DNA of 64,000 bases. It comes from Druceiella hillmani (Eukaryota; Arthropoda; Insecta; Lepidoptera; Hepialidae). The notes below the pieces were generated by a model. It was not told where the DNA came from. It searched no databases and saw only the letters and a program-made list of their open reading frames with translations. Positions 12,251-24,509 of the stretch are shown here, piece by piece. The stretch is from assembly GCA_039881145.1 (NCBI GenBank), contig JAYKKI010000067.1:1312001-1376000 (forward strand). Reading direction: 5' to 3'. Made by a program: the position numbers and the translations under genes. The number at the start of each line of letters is the position of its first letter. The first letter of the stretch is position 1.

Positions 12251-15200
12251 TGTATGGTTGTGGACATTAAAGTCCTCTTGTATACATTAAAGTACATAAA
12301 TACTAAACGTGCAACAAAGGTTGAAGTGACATCTTTAAAACTTTATGAAAAAAAACATTTTTTGAACTCTAAACTTTTCGTGCTATAAAATAAATAACGA
12401 TCAAACTGTAACTTCGTCCTCTGTTTAGATGAAAACAGATGAGGACGGACGACCACAAAGTTTTCAAATATTTTACTGGATTTTTGTAATGAGAAAATAA
12501 ATTCAATATATTCGAACGATGACGCAAGGAGATCAAATTTTATAAGGCTCGCAGTAAAATGTTTATCTGTGCAGGGAAACTACGTTTATTCGAAAAAAAA
12601 CTATTTCTAAAAAATGAACGAGTAAAGTGAAAGACTTCTTCCTACCAATGCAAAATAAAAGGTACTGTGGATCAGGCATATATTTAATAATTTAATAGGA
12701 CCACTATATATTTATTAATAAATTGTCAGTACTCGGTATTCGGCCCCAATTTTAGAAATGTTATCCCAAACACTAATTAGTTGCCGAATACTCGTTTCAA
12801 TTCTGCTAATATATAATCATGTACAGTTAACTTCATTGTCTGTTATAAACTGCAAAGTTGATATATAAGAAGGCAAGAATAATGGACGCAAAAAAATATG
12901 ACGCGCGGAAAGTCAAACCGTTACGAATTAGCTTTTATCCAAGCAAACGTATCGGGCCACATTTCATAACGTTTATGCGCGTTGTTTGGAAATCGGTGCA
13001 CCATTTGTGCGTCGATTTCTCTAAAACTTGCTTGTAGCAAGCTGGAAATGATGGAAATCCATTTTATTATTAAAAACTATATTTTATCTATTACTTAATT
13101 ATATGAAAAAAGTGCAAATCTTATATTTTTTTTATAATTTCCTGTAAGAGGTAAATATGTCATTTTGCACATCAGTCGCATTTTTGATCGATTTTACCCT
13201 ATTTAAATGACAGCCTACAACTGAATAAGAACTATTCTTTGGCGAAATTTAGAAACGATTGGCCAAAAACAGCGATTTCTATAACTATCATAGGAAATTT
13301 TGTCGAGACAATAATACATGCTATAAACTTGGAAATGTTTAACAATTTTGCTATATCTATTATATAGTGAAATTATCAAAAAGCTCCTATATAAAAACGG
13401 CATAAATTGCATATTTATTTAGAGGAAATATGATTGAAATGCAAAAGAAGTATGAGAATAAAATCAATGTGGTTGCAATGTTAAATATACGGGAAAAACC
13501 ATATAATAGAATAAATATCACGGTTGTTCAAAAATATGCCATGTCAATATGTGACCGCGAAAAAATATCGCGAAAATAAAATAAAATATATTAAATATGA
13601 GAAGATCTCGCAACACGAGGGGCCGTGGGCACTTAGACCTATTTAAATATTTAAACGTTCATAGTATTTCTTACTTAATATTCTATATAACCCGCTCTTT
13701 CAATTTATATGACATATTAAATTAAAATAAAACCTATCAAGCACAAGTAGAACTCGTGCTACGAAGTTTCCATACAATATTCCGGCTTTTACAAATATGT
13801 CAGGGTGCATAGTGTTTATATTAAACTAACTACAAATATTAATTTATTACAGCCTAAATATATTGCTTACTATATCTTCCACTGCCGTAAAAAATCGAGC
13901 ATATTTTAAAAAATATAATATCTGGGATTATCGGTATTGTTTTGCCAGTAATCTAGTCAGATTTTACCAGCTTGTTTTTTTCATGATTTTTGATCCCTTA
14001 GTTTCAGAAGTAAGAGGTTGGAAGAATGCTATATTCAGTATTTTTTTGAATATCTTACTAAATACAGAATTTAAAATTATGAAAAAATAAGTTCGTATTT
14101 CTCATAAAGCCCATCATCTCTAAAGCCATCATAGCCCTTTAAAATATTATCCCGTTTGATGTATGACATAATTTTCTTACGACCATTAATTCACATAAGA
14201 ATATTTTTAAAAAGGTAGCTAGTTCAAAAAGTGTCGCCTATTTAGAAATTATGGCACCTTAAATTTTCGCTATAGCTTTCCAACAACCTTTGTGTGGGCT
14301 TCTAAAAACCCATATTTTTTCATAATTTTGATTTTGATTGAATGATGAAATGAGATCCTTATAGCTAGTCCTTTCAAACTACATCTCACATTAGACATAT
14401 ACGGAATGACAAAAAAATAATGTACTGACTATGTCTCTTCTAAAATTTGCAAATAAATATTTTTGAGTTTTAATCTCTATTGAGATATGTGCGGGTTAAT
14501 TTGTTTTAATACTGTGCCACATTTAAAATTTCTGCTTTAAACGCAGTCAGGAATACCAAGTACCAAAGAAAAGAACTACTAAATTAAATTATTTAGTTTA
14601 CGCAGAACTAGTGAAACAGGCTAAAGATTTGAAAGATGACCGATAGTTTTGTTAAACGAATTTGTAACATTATTTAATGTAATGACTTATTATTTATGAC
14701 AACATGACCTTTTTATATTTGGACATATACTTTGGATTTTTCAATCGGAGGTCCATTTATGTTGAATCAAAGTTAAAACATAAATATTTAATGAAATATG
14801 CTATGAAAGTGACGTTACAAAATGAGAAATATCTAAAACTTAACGTGCGAATATCCAGTGACGTAAGTCCTTGACGTTTAATGAGAGTTGACATTTTAGA
14901 TAGCACTTGACAGATAAATCTAAACGTAAGATGATTTTTTTCTAGATTGATTGTTTTTTCTCCCTTAAAAATTGGTCCTTTTAATTAAGTGCTGTCCGAT
15001 TATTTACCAATTATTAGGTATTGACTGATTTTATAGATTAAACTAAAACCGATATAATTGAATATTGAAGAAGTCATTTCATATGTCAATGGTTGTGTGT
15101 TAAATAGGGTTCACTGAGGAAACTAAGGATTTAAATAAATAGAAGAAAGTGATAAATACGTAGGTACTTTTAGATGCATAACTTTTTATTGTCGATTTTG

Positions 15201-15764
15201 TATTTTTGTTAATTTTCTAAAAAAACGCTGAATCAATTTCGGTGAAGTTAGAAGAATAACAGAAAATACAAATTTTAAAAAATAAATATAAAAAACACAA
15301 CGGTGTTATAGAAATTAACTAAAAATGAAAAACAAAAGGCTAGAATGGACTTGCGAGTAAGAGTTCTATTAGTAGGCTGCTATCATTTAACGACTATATG
15401 ACATATATATTTACTTGTGGTAATATATAGGTTTTAAGGGTACCATTTATTAAAATTGGTTGAGCCGTTTTATGTGGGTAACTATGTTAATAGTTACACA
15501 CATAAATCCTAAATACATAAAATTCCTTTTAGTCATATAAAAAAATACGTACACGCATTTTGTGTATACTTCTGCTCATCGAACGAGAAGAGATTCTTTT
15601 TAGTGAAATTTACAGAAATCGACCGGTGGTGGAGATTTCGACTTTTGAATTTCGATATTGTTGCTGTAAGGACATGATGATCATTTTATTTTGATAAATA
15701 TTTGTTTGAGAGGCAGTACATTTGGTGCCTTAAATCAGTACATTCGTTAATGAAAAACTAAATA
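12251..15764. other. AT-rich non-coding DNA with small inverted motifs
   Basis: Three minor features stand out. First, GTATTCGGC (12736-12744) is inverted as GCCGAATAC (12783-12791). Second, a short frame near 12899 begins MTRGKSNRYELAF, which only loosely recalls the start of a Tc1 transposase. Third, TTGGTTGAGCCGTTT (about 15457-15471) is a motif often seen in insect interspersed repeats, followed by a small hairpin GTAACTAT/ATAGTTAC. None of these supports a gene call. Confidence 0.4.
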
Positions 15765-15970
15765 ATAATACATATTATGTAGTATATCTACTTTGGATGT
15801 ATGAGTTTTTGCTAGATGTCGCTGTATTTTATTTTTATTTTTGCATTTTCATGATTTTTTTTCAAGTTGTAGTGCTATCTGAAAGTGCATTTTTTAGAAC
15901 TTAAAAGACAAAATATTTATCCCTCGTACCCTGTTTCTTATTATTACTTTTCCCCAAGAATACAAATATT
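15765..15970 (+). repeat. Dispersed repeat, copy 1
   Basis: It shares TAATACATATTATGTAG, ATGAGTTT.TGCTA and GCTGTATTTTATTTTTA with 50685-50975, and a similar order of weaker matches follows (AATACAAAT). The AGATGTCGCTGTA word resembles a core often found in insect interspersed repeats. No coding capacity. Confidence 0.55.
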
Positions 15971-16050
15971 ATAATTTGCCAAACTTCTATGCGACTGGCA
16001 AGTGTTAGTCGGAACGAATAATATAAATGTTTTGAATTTGGTTAAAAATA

Positions 16051-16053
<3 letters not shown>

Positions 16054-16105
<52 letters not shown>
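16054..16105. repeat. TA dinucleotide microsatellite
   Basis: Roughly 25 uninterrupted TA units, ending in ATTTCAG. Confidence 0.9.
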
Positions 16106-16107
<2 letters not shown>

Positions 16108-19100
16108 CAGTTACTAATTGAATATGGCGCAGAGAGCAACATTTAAAAATTTATGAAATTTCCATATGCTGTCAATATTCTCTGAATGTATACCTAAATT
16201 ACTGAAATTACCTACTAGGACTGGAGAATAGAATGTTCATATACTTACCATATCACTTGAAAAGTAATAACGAGATTGGTAACGTTTCTCAAAGGGAAAT
16301 GTTTTCTGTTTTGTTCAAATTTTTGGTACATGGGGCGTAATAATATTGTATCAAACTATATTTAAAGACACTAGTTGGAAGGCTACTTTACGGATATATG
16401 ATACAAATACATGAGTTTATTCATCGAGAAACTTAATTATATCTGAACTCCAATTTGGGCTGTACATCGAAATATCAATCCACCATTTATGTCTGTGTAT
16501 AGGTATAAAAATAAAAAAAACGTTTGTCATTTACGCTGTACACTCAAAGGCAATCACCCCGAACTGAAAATGGCGCAGGACGATAAATTTAGTTTAGCAG
16601 CAAGCTTGCTTACATGAACTTTATTATCGAATTCCAAACTTCAAAACTCTCAATAGTTTATAAACCCAGGATGCGGGAAAAATATGGCGTATGAAATTTT
16701 ATTTCATTTTGGAAAAATATCAAATGAGGTTTTGAGGTCATAAAATATTGTTATATTTTAAATCCTTGTGGACCTATCCTTTCCATCATAACTTTTCACG
16801 TAATTTTCAGCATAAGTAAGCAGTTTTCACGAGAGACTATGGCCTGTTTCGCTTACTGCCCATTTATAATTTACTCCATTACAGACTTGCATCTTCCCAT
16901 CTAAAAGTTAAAGTTTATCGTCAAAACCCCAAAGAATAAACACAATTTAATAAAACATTTGACCTCTGCTTACACACTGGTGACAAGTGGTACATAAATA
17001 AATAACGGTGCTGCCGATGTAAGATTGAATTTATTACTTTAATATAAAAAAAATATAACTTTTGAAATTATATACCGCGAATGTTATGAGGAGGTGAGAT
17101 TATTACCATGAAAGTTATCAGGAACAGTGAACGGTTTTGAAGTAGTAAGAAACCAATAGAAATTGTTAAAAAACTTAATGGATTGGGAAGTAAATAATAT
17201 TTTTGCATTGCTGCTTTAATTTAGACTGAAAATTTCATGTTGTCATTAAGAAATAAAAAAAACTTGTGGACCATCACGGGAGGCCTTGCAAATGTAAAAT
17301 ATACATTTTTTTTGTATTTTCATATTGATTATTTTTATTTCAACAAAGTGAGTTTAAAAAACAAATATTCAGATAGTTTTTAATAATAAAATATTAATTT
17401 TATTTCTATGAAATAATTTATCACGGAAATATTTCTTACCAATGTAAACGAGTAATGTTTTAAGCGTTAGTAAATAAGAAACAACGCTGATACGAATTAA
17501 GTCGAAAAGAGCCGACAAAACGCAAAGCTGGTCGAATTAAGTCACATCTTGCTATCAAACCATTTTAACTCCCATCCAAACGCGCCATTAGATGTTTCAC
17601 ATCAAATATACAAAAAATTGAGATAATTAAAGCAGGTTTCACATGAAATTGCTGACAAATAATTATTATTTATTTTTGACATCATTCCAAATGCATTTTA
17701 TTTTTGAAATTACCAAAATGTTAAAGGGAGCATTTTTTTTAAACTTGTTTTAAAGAATTAACGGGCATGTAGAATAAATAATACTATTTTTGGGTCTAAA
17801 TAGTATTTACCAAAATTTTCCAGCTTTTTTTTCAATAATAGTTTCAATATATATTTATTCGTTATCAATAAATTAAATTCTAAAATTTATTTCATGAAGT
17901 GGCTTCAGTGTTGATATGTAACATCATATTACTCTATACCTACAACCTACCATACCTACTACCTACCTCTCAAGGTAAACGTTTGCCTCTTTCATCGAGA
18001 TAAGTAAATGTTTGTTATTGAAACTCCTCAAATATTCCATTTATAGTAAGCTCTGAATCCAGCAAAGTAGAGAGTTCTTCCCTAAAGTCCATTATGTATA
18101 TATTGACTGCTCGTTATTTGTTGATTTCACTTTTTAACCACGGCGTTGTGAGGCGAAATATCAATGAAATATCTAACATATCGCAATATTAATTTTATAA
18201 GATTGGACAGGTATTATTTTAAGTACGTTCCAAATATTTAGTTAACTAAAGTAAGTGTGGATGTCACACACGGGCCTTGCAAAATTTGATTAATAATCCT
18301 TAACATTGGTTGGTTATTGATAAATATTCTAGTAAGTTCACGCACTACGGCTACACTCAAATCTTTTATTATCTGAAAATTTGAAGTTTATGTATAATAC
18401 TACCCTTCATATTTTCAAATAATCGCTAACCACATCGAAATTACCATCAGGTTACTTCATTGTCACCCTTGATATTAAAGTGATAGTAAATATATTATCT
18501 AAAATGCATATATTTATGTAAACCCACCACAATATTGGGATAAATTATTTCATACTTGTATACTGTTAAGTTTTGTCCTTTTTTATCATATCATATTTTT
18601 TTTGTACAATATTTTTTACCAAATTATGTTTAAAATCGTAGCACTAAAATATAAATCTGGACAAAAGATTCAAGTCCAGTAATAAAAACGAATAGGTTCA
18701 TTGGCTTCCTCGACAGAAGAATTGAGATGAAAATGGAAATTCTATTAAGTTTCTTTAAAATTTATAGAAAGTAATAATGTTTAAAAAAAAAAAAACTTGC
18801 TTACTGCGTAATTTTCATCTTGGCAAATTTACATTTTTATATCATAAATCAAGAATAAATAACACGTGTGTGAAAACTTGACAAGTAGTGTTGAGTATAC
18901 CGAGTATGTTTGATGCCGAGTATGATTAAAATTTGATTACGCTAGGTTAAAAAGGTTATCCATATTTTAACGGTGAAGTTAAAAAGAAGCCTCAATTACA
19001 TAAATTTTAATAATATATTTGTATGTAGTTACAATACTTCAGAAAACTCTTATATTTTAATTCACTGCCTAAATTTGATATTGTATATCAGCATCCTGCT

Positions 19101-19380
19101 GATCAAAACACACCAATTTTTTTATTTTATATAATTTCTTCTTTTATGATTTTAATAGTCTGCTGTTTTATAATATTATAATTCGTGTAGTACAGCATGC
19201 ACAAACATATTTTGAAAAAATCACGAACGGTATAAGTAAACAAAGTAGCAGTGATCAGAGAAAATGATGTAAGCCGTATTATAATTTTCCACCGATTTCC
19301 CTTATATTTTTCGTACTTACTATTACTCTGTATTATATAAAACATAAATAAATCGGATTTTCTCTTCCTTCCTTACGTGC
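16106..19380. other. AT-rich non-coding DNA, nothing recognised
   Basis: No motif-bearing frame is seen. There is a short CTAC-rich run near 17938-17968 and an A-run near 18783. The minus-strand 72-codon frame at 19127-19345 has no recognisable feature. Confidence 0.5.
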
Positions 19381-19450
19381 GAAAAAAACTCGCGGCTAGT
19401 TTCGTTACAAGATTTATAAGCTTGTAATGAAAGTAGTCGCGGGTTTTTTC
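19381..19450. ncRNA. 70-nt imperfect hairpin of pre-miRNA size
   Basis: The left arm 19381-19411 and right arm 19421-19450 pair over about 30 positions with a few mismatches and one bulge, around a 9-nt loop. Pairing includes GAAAAAA with TTTTTTC and TTACAAG with CTTGTAA. Length, arm symmetry and internal mismatches fit an animal pre-miRNA. A short terminal-inverted-repeat relic would look the same, and expression cannot be judged from sequence. Confidence 0.35.
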
Positions 19451-20734
19451 TTATTAGTTATAAGCTGTTTTTTCTTATTAGTATAATGATTCTCCATGAA
19501 TAGGTTTTCAAATATATTTGTCTCCAATAAAAAGGATCTTCCACATATTGATTGAAATATTATTTTTTTGCAAAAATGTGTAAAAAAGGAAATTAATCAA
19601 TATCATCTCTCTCCGAATCACGGTTAAATTCGCATTTATTGCATGCATAAAGATTAAAATAGTAAGAAAGGAAAGTAACCATGTTGTTTTCTAATTGTAT
19701 GCTTAAGTAAAACTATAAATAAGTTCTTCTAATTGAGAATATATTTGGAGACTTTAGGTACTACAAGTGCCATCTAATAAAAAGGTAGATCATCATATAA
19801 GGTAAGTAAAATCTCGACTGTTATATCCAAACGTATGAGTTTCATCCGACAACACAACGAGTGAATGTCAAACAATAATTATGGCCAACCCATCACCGAG
19901 CATTTACTGGCTTTACTTTATTCAATAAATCTATCATCTGCAGCGTAATAAACAGTGACAGTCAGATAAACAAATAACAGTCATGAATTCATATTTTATT
20001 TTGGAATACAAAATAAGCATTTCCCAAAAATATCTATATGTTTAAAATTTGGACAATTTCTTATTGTTATAAGATACGATCGAACCCCCTTAAAACAACT
20101 TACATTTGGCGTTAAAACTATGACGGTGTCACTGGTAAATGGTATTTAAAAGATTTATGCATTACCGAAATCAAATAAGTGATAACGTTTATCTAATTTT
20201 CTCATTAATGTGAGCTGTGTATAAAAAACGGATATTAAAAAGCGGTTTACTGACGGAGTGTAGTTTTTACCCGGAAAAATCGCTCTTGGATTAATGAAAA
20301 CAATAATTAATAATCAAATTTTAGCGAGGTCGTACATAGAATGCAGCAATTCTATAAAAACTGTGAAATATTTTCATCGTAATACTAATTCGGTTTTCTA
20401 TTGTTTGTCTCACTTTCGGGAAAATTTTGCAAACTAAATTAAATATAGTGAAAGGAAATATACTGCCTTCTCCTAAAATAAATTAAAAAATTAGAAAATA
20501 AAACTGTGAAGTATAAAATTTAATGTCTAAAATGGCTTCGAGAATTTTAAGAGAGTTGAGCAACCTTCTAAACTTAACCCATTTAAATTGTTATAAAAAG
20601 TTTAATTATTTAAATTAAAATTGAAGTGTTAACGATAGCAAAATTATTACAATTTATTTAAAATTCTCATTTTGAAGTATTTATAATTGCTTTTTATTTA
20701 ATTTATAGCCAAGATCTTTGCTAACAGCCCACCT
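19451..20734. other. AT-rich non-coding DNA, nothing recognised
   Basis: No family motif, tandem unit or RNA gene is seen. Confidence 0.5.
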
Positions 20735-20829
20735 GAAGATGTTGTAATACAAAGAAACCTAGGTTGTGATAAAGAACTTAAAGAAAGCAGAAATAATACT
20801 ACATCACGTAGTTTCATTTAATTGTGAGA
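20735..20829 (+). mobile_element. Half-copy of the 4.9-kb foldback repeat
   Basis: It matches the right arm at 5059-5144 from GATGTTGTAATACAA through ACATCACGTAGTTTCATTTA. Upstream it begins ACCTGAAGATG, which the foldback copy lacks. Single rather than paired, it shows that the arm is an independent dispersed unit. With its CTGAAGA and GAAAC words it may be the 3' end of a retroelement. Confidence 0.7.
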
Positions 20830-21107
20830 CAAATATCCTTGACGTAAGGGAAAACACTAAAGTCTCACCATAAGAGTTCCATTTCTACCTTTAAGATGTA
20901 AACCCTGAAAATCTCTTATTCTGTTTTATGGCCTTATTAAACTTTACGTTAAAATCACATCTAATGAAAATAAACTTCCTACCAAAAAAATATAAAAGTT
21001 AAAATAATCAATTATTATGAAGTGGAATACTATCATCATTAACTATTTCGTATTAATCAACAATTTTTATGAGCTCGCTTCAATGAAGCCTCATTAAAAT
21101 CTATATT

Positions 21108-22390
21108 CTATACAACGGTGTCAGAATTACCTAGCACCGAAACACCACTCTTCATTGAACGTACGCTAACATTTCCGATACGTTGCTGCTCGACAGTGTC
21201 GAGAACAGGATCGTCCTCGGAGAAAATTGTGGTCAGAACTGAATATAATACGTTGTGGATATTCCTCGTGCAACTCCCGTCGAATTTTTTAGGGCACCAA
21301 AAGCGAAGTGTGTCAAGGATTCCCGAACATATCTGTATACAGATCCCCAAGGGTCCAATCTCTACATTATCATTACACCACTGTCTACTAAGGCTATCTA
21401 GTGAGCTTCAACAATTTTTCAAGACGTTCGGAGGTATTTAGCACATTGATATATGTCTTTTTTTTCTAAACGTCTTCCGTAGATCCTTCAAGATTCTACT
21501 TAACCAATGCTTCTTTTTTTTAGTTGGTCAGGATAAACCATACCCAATCCTTCTGTACTGGTTAACGGTACCTTTGGATTGAAAGTCAACGATCATGTCA
21601 CTAGGACAAAAAAATAGATTTTTAAATTTACTGTACTACACTGTGTCATATCGACCAAATTATCGTATGAGAGGGTGGAGAATTTAGACAAATCAACCCC
21701 AGTCCTTATCCTAAGTAAGGTATTTTCCTAACATATTCTAGTTTGGACGCCCCTGGTCTTGATAGGGAATAATATTTATCTATCCGTTTGACTCTCCAAG
21801 TGCGCATATCGCCAACAAGCCTACTCCAGACAAGAGTGATAATAAGATTGCTCTATCCGAAGAGTCTAGAAATTGTTGCGGACTTTCCGAGTAAGTTGCA
21901 CAACAAGAGAAAGTTTTGGTAGATCGAAGACTTCTACGTGTAGATTATGATAACCATTTAAAAAATTGTTCATTTGCTTCTGCACATATACCACCACTTG
22001 ATTCCGCTCAATAAAGCGACCAAAAAAGACGATGTTAAGATACTCGCAGAAATATTTAGTGACCATTAGAATATTGAAAATAAATACTATTAATGAAAAG
22101 TTGTAACAGGCCAATCAAAATTAGGCCACCACGTAATGTTCAATAGATAGGTTTTGCAAGAACAGGATATCCATCCTTTTTGGGTCCTAGATAATAGTAT
22201 AATATCCTAGATGGTAGCCTCGGGGTATGGAACCCTTTCTCCAGAACGAAACATCCAATCCTAGGTAGATCCCCCGGGGTGTAATGATCCTGTATACGTG
22301 CGATATAAAATCTGCGGATGCTAAGAGACTTAGGTTTCGCAGGTTTTAAATGCAGGAGATTCACGAACGTTGAGTCACGCTCCATATCAC
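21108..22390 (-). pseudogene. R1-like LINE ORF2 relic (endonuclease to pre-RT linker)
   Basis: Read on the minus strand, a series of broken frames follows the order expected in an R1/TRAS-type ORF2. First comes a stretch with ARIQDHYTPGDLPRIG (22385-22140), reminiscent of the endonuclease start with its LIQEP-like box. Next is the endonuclease C-terminal zone and linker (RTGVDLSKFSTL, then HWLSRILKDLRKTFRK). Then comes the DPWGSVYRYVRES box (near 21330, one frame off the main frame) and IFSEDDPVLDTVEQQRI (21108-21350), which matches the FPDDDP..DTPEQ linker found before the RT domain. Several stops and frameshifts make it non-functional. The RT domain itself is absent. Clade assignment is by remembered motif order and is moderate. 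Confidence 0.5.
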
Positions 22391-22410
22391 ATTGTATGAA
22401 ATTGATTTGA

Positions 22411-22652
22411 ACGGTTAAGCGTGGTCAATCTGCTTAATCGTTTGGCCCAAGGTCGTCCTGAAAGACAGGCATTGGTTCTAACTTTGTGCGATGCTTTGAT
22501 ACTTTCATTGTGAAATACAAAACCTACATTTACGGTTAAGCGTACTCAATCTGCTTAATCGTTTGGCCCAAGGCCGTTCTGAAAGAGAGGCATTATTTCT
22601 AACTTTATGCGATGCTTTGGAACTTTCATCGTGAAATACAAAACCTACATTT
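22411..22652. repeat. Tandem duplication, 121-bp unit, two copies
   Basis: Copies 22411-22531 and 22532-22652 are the same length and differ at only a handful of positions. Both begin ACGGTTAAGCGT and end AAACCTACATTT. The block adjoins the 5' side of the minus-strand R1-like relic, so it could be a repeated 5' UTR or ORF1 tail of that LINE. Subunit length and position fit this, but I see no protein motif in it. Confidence 0.85.
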
Positions 22653-23712
22653 ACTAATAGTTTAAAATCTTAGTTGTTACCTCAAATGATAAAGCTAATT
22701 ACCATATTTAAGCAAAATACTTATTTTTAATGTTGAAGATAATATTAAATTTAAAAATGAGTTCATTATTTCCTACCCATAAATTTTTATTTGAAGTATT
22801 TTATTCCAATATATGTTTCAATAATATAGTTTTCAAATACCACAAATGTTTGTGCAATGCACACTAAAAACCTTGCAGACGATTAATTTTCTCGCGATTT
22901 CATCGGCATGTATCGATTATTTACACAAAATATTCATTAATCGCCTAAAGCTATCTCGAGAATACACTTTCATCGGAAATAAACGTTTAACTCGCATCAG
23001 AAATAACAGAAATCGCACGAACGGATAGAGACAACACGGGATCGGTAATACGTATTTCTTTCATAATGAGATGTTTTTCACAACTTCTCTTGTATCGGTT
23101 CAAATTAATTACTATAAAACCAATATTTATCTCTTTTAGATACCAAGAGGGACACATAAATCTTTTTAATACATAAAGATTAACATTTAATTCCTCAATA
23201 ATGTACCGGAAGTGCGATCGTGATTTTAAATGTTTTGATAAACCGTAAATTTCGTTATTATGACCTCCATGCAAAAGATAGATACACATTATATTTTTTA
23301 TACCTGTTTGTGACAAATAGTTTTGTCATAGATTTTTATTATGTATCTCTAAGAATTTTGCTCAGCGCACGCCAAGAAACGGCCCGTGGGGTTAATTTTT
23401 TTGCGACTTTTTTAAGAAAAATAATTTAAGATTGACTAATTTGTGCAAAATAAATCTTCCCGCGGAATTATTATAAACATTCCCATTATTAGTGCGTATA
23501 GAGAGAAAGACAAACAGACGCAAAGATGCTCCCTTTTTATTATGTACTAAGTATGGATAAATCATAATGATTTCTTTTTTTTATAAATTTCGCTGTGTCG
23601 TTTTGTTGAGTAACATACTACATAAATTACCTTAAGAGATAAATTACCTTACAAAGTTTGAAATTATTTACATCAAATGATATATATTTAAATCGGCGTA
23701 AGGTACACATTC
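22653..23712. other. AT-rich non-coding DNA, nothing recognised
   Basis: Open frames at 22846-23028, 22987-23316 (minus) and 23220-23429 overlap each other and show no family signature. Confidence 0.45.
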
Positions 23713-24076
23713 TTCTACTTTGAGTTCCGTCTGGGCCAAATAAGGACTGCCAAAAATAATATATGCCATTCCAAGGTACAAGTCAACGGTTTTCCACGAA
23801 ATGCTGAAAGTGTATTATTGAAATTCCAGAACAAGGATTATTCGCTTGGAAACGAATCCGATTCCGAACGCGTTTCTCATTTATATCTAAAAGATATTTA
23901 GGTGTACATCGAATCATCGTCTTATTCAAGAAGACTCTGGACTGACTACTCCTCAATTGGCTGAGGTTTATATTTGCAGTCTCGGCACAACAGGGACATG
24001 TTTACATAAATTAGGAAAACTTCTAAAATACGGGTTTGGGCACACCAAAACAAATTCGGCATTAAAAATTTTATAA
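23713..24076 (+). pseudogene. Mariner-family transposase, N-terminal fragment
   Basis: The first frame (23713-23899) reads FYFEFRLGQ, then LLKFQNKDYSLGNESDSER. This matches the mariner N-terminal region with its FEFRLG start and the WF.KF...D.SL.DE.R.GR segment. After a stop and frameshift the second helix-turn-helix reads LTTPQLAEV and LHKLGKLLKYG and ends at a TAA (24074-24076). The catalytic domain is not present downstream, so this is a truncated, broken copy. Mariner transposases are normally about 345 residues, and only about 110 remain. Subfamily not assigned. Confidence 0.65.
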
Positions 24077-24330
24077 TAAATCGATTCATTTTAAACATAT
24101 TCAGAAACGCGATATTTAGTACGTTACGGCATAAATATATATGCCCCGCTTCAATGAATTAGATTAGTAAAAAGTTGAATACTGACAAAAAAATATTTAC
24201 ATTGGCTCAGGCATTAATATATTATTTATATGTTTACGCTAATGGAGTGTTGGTAGAAAATCTAACAATTTATTTATAACAAATTAAAACTCAAGAAAGT
24301 CAATTTAATATTTATTTCAAAGTATCGTAT

Positions 24331-24507
24331 TTAATCCCTTGGAATTAGAAAGCAAAGGATAATTGTCGAGGTTGAAGAATAAGGATAATAGTTAGAAGGC
24401 AAAGGAAAATTGTAAACTTCAAAGTGCCCCTTTAATTTTATCACCAGACACTCGTAAACCTGATTTTGCCCTGTGGTCTTCAATTCTCTCATATGTCTTG
24501 CAAATAT
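24331..24507 (-). CDS. Weak candidate for a terminal coding exon, unidentified
   Basis: On the minus strand a textbook-looking 3' splice site (TTTACTAATTTTCAG, AG at 24508-24509, with a TACTAAT branch-like word) precedes an open frame. It starts IFARHMRELKTTG, runs 58 codons to a TAA (24331-24333), and an AATAAA lies about 15 nt further on (24311-24316). I recognise no domain. Splice sites and AATAAA are common by chance in AT-rich DNA, so this is only a lead. Confidence 0.15.
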   Translation of the reverse strand: MFARHMRELKTTGQNQVYECLVIKLKGHFEVYNFPLPSNYYPYSSTSTIILCFLIPRD

Positions 24508-24509
24508 CT

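Noticed and set aside
12897..12965. Short frame starting MTRGKSNRYELAF, possibly a Tc1 transposase start
   Set aside because: The similarity is limited to a few residues and no downstream transposase motif follows.
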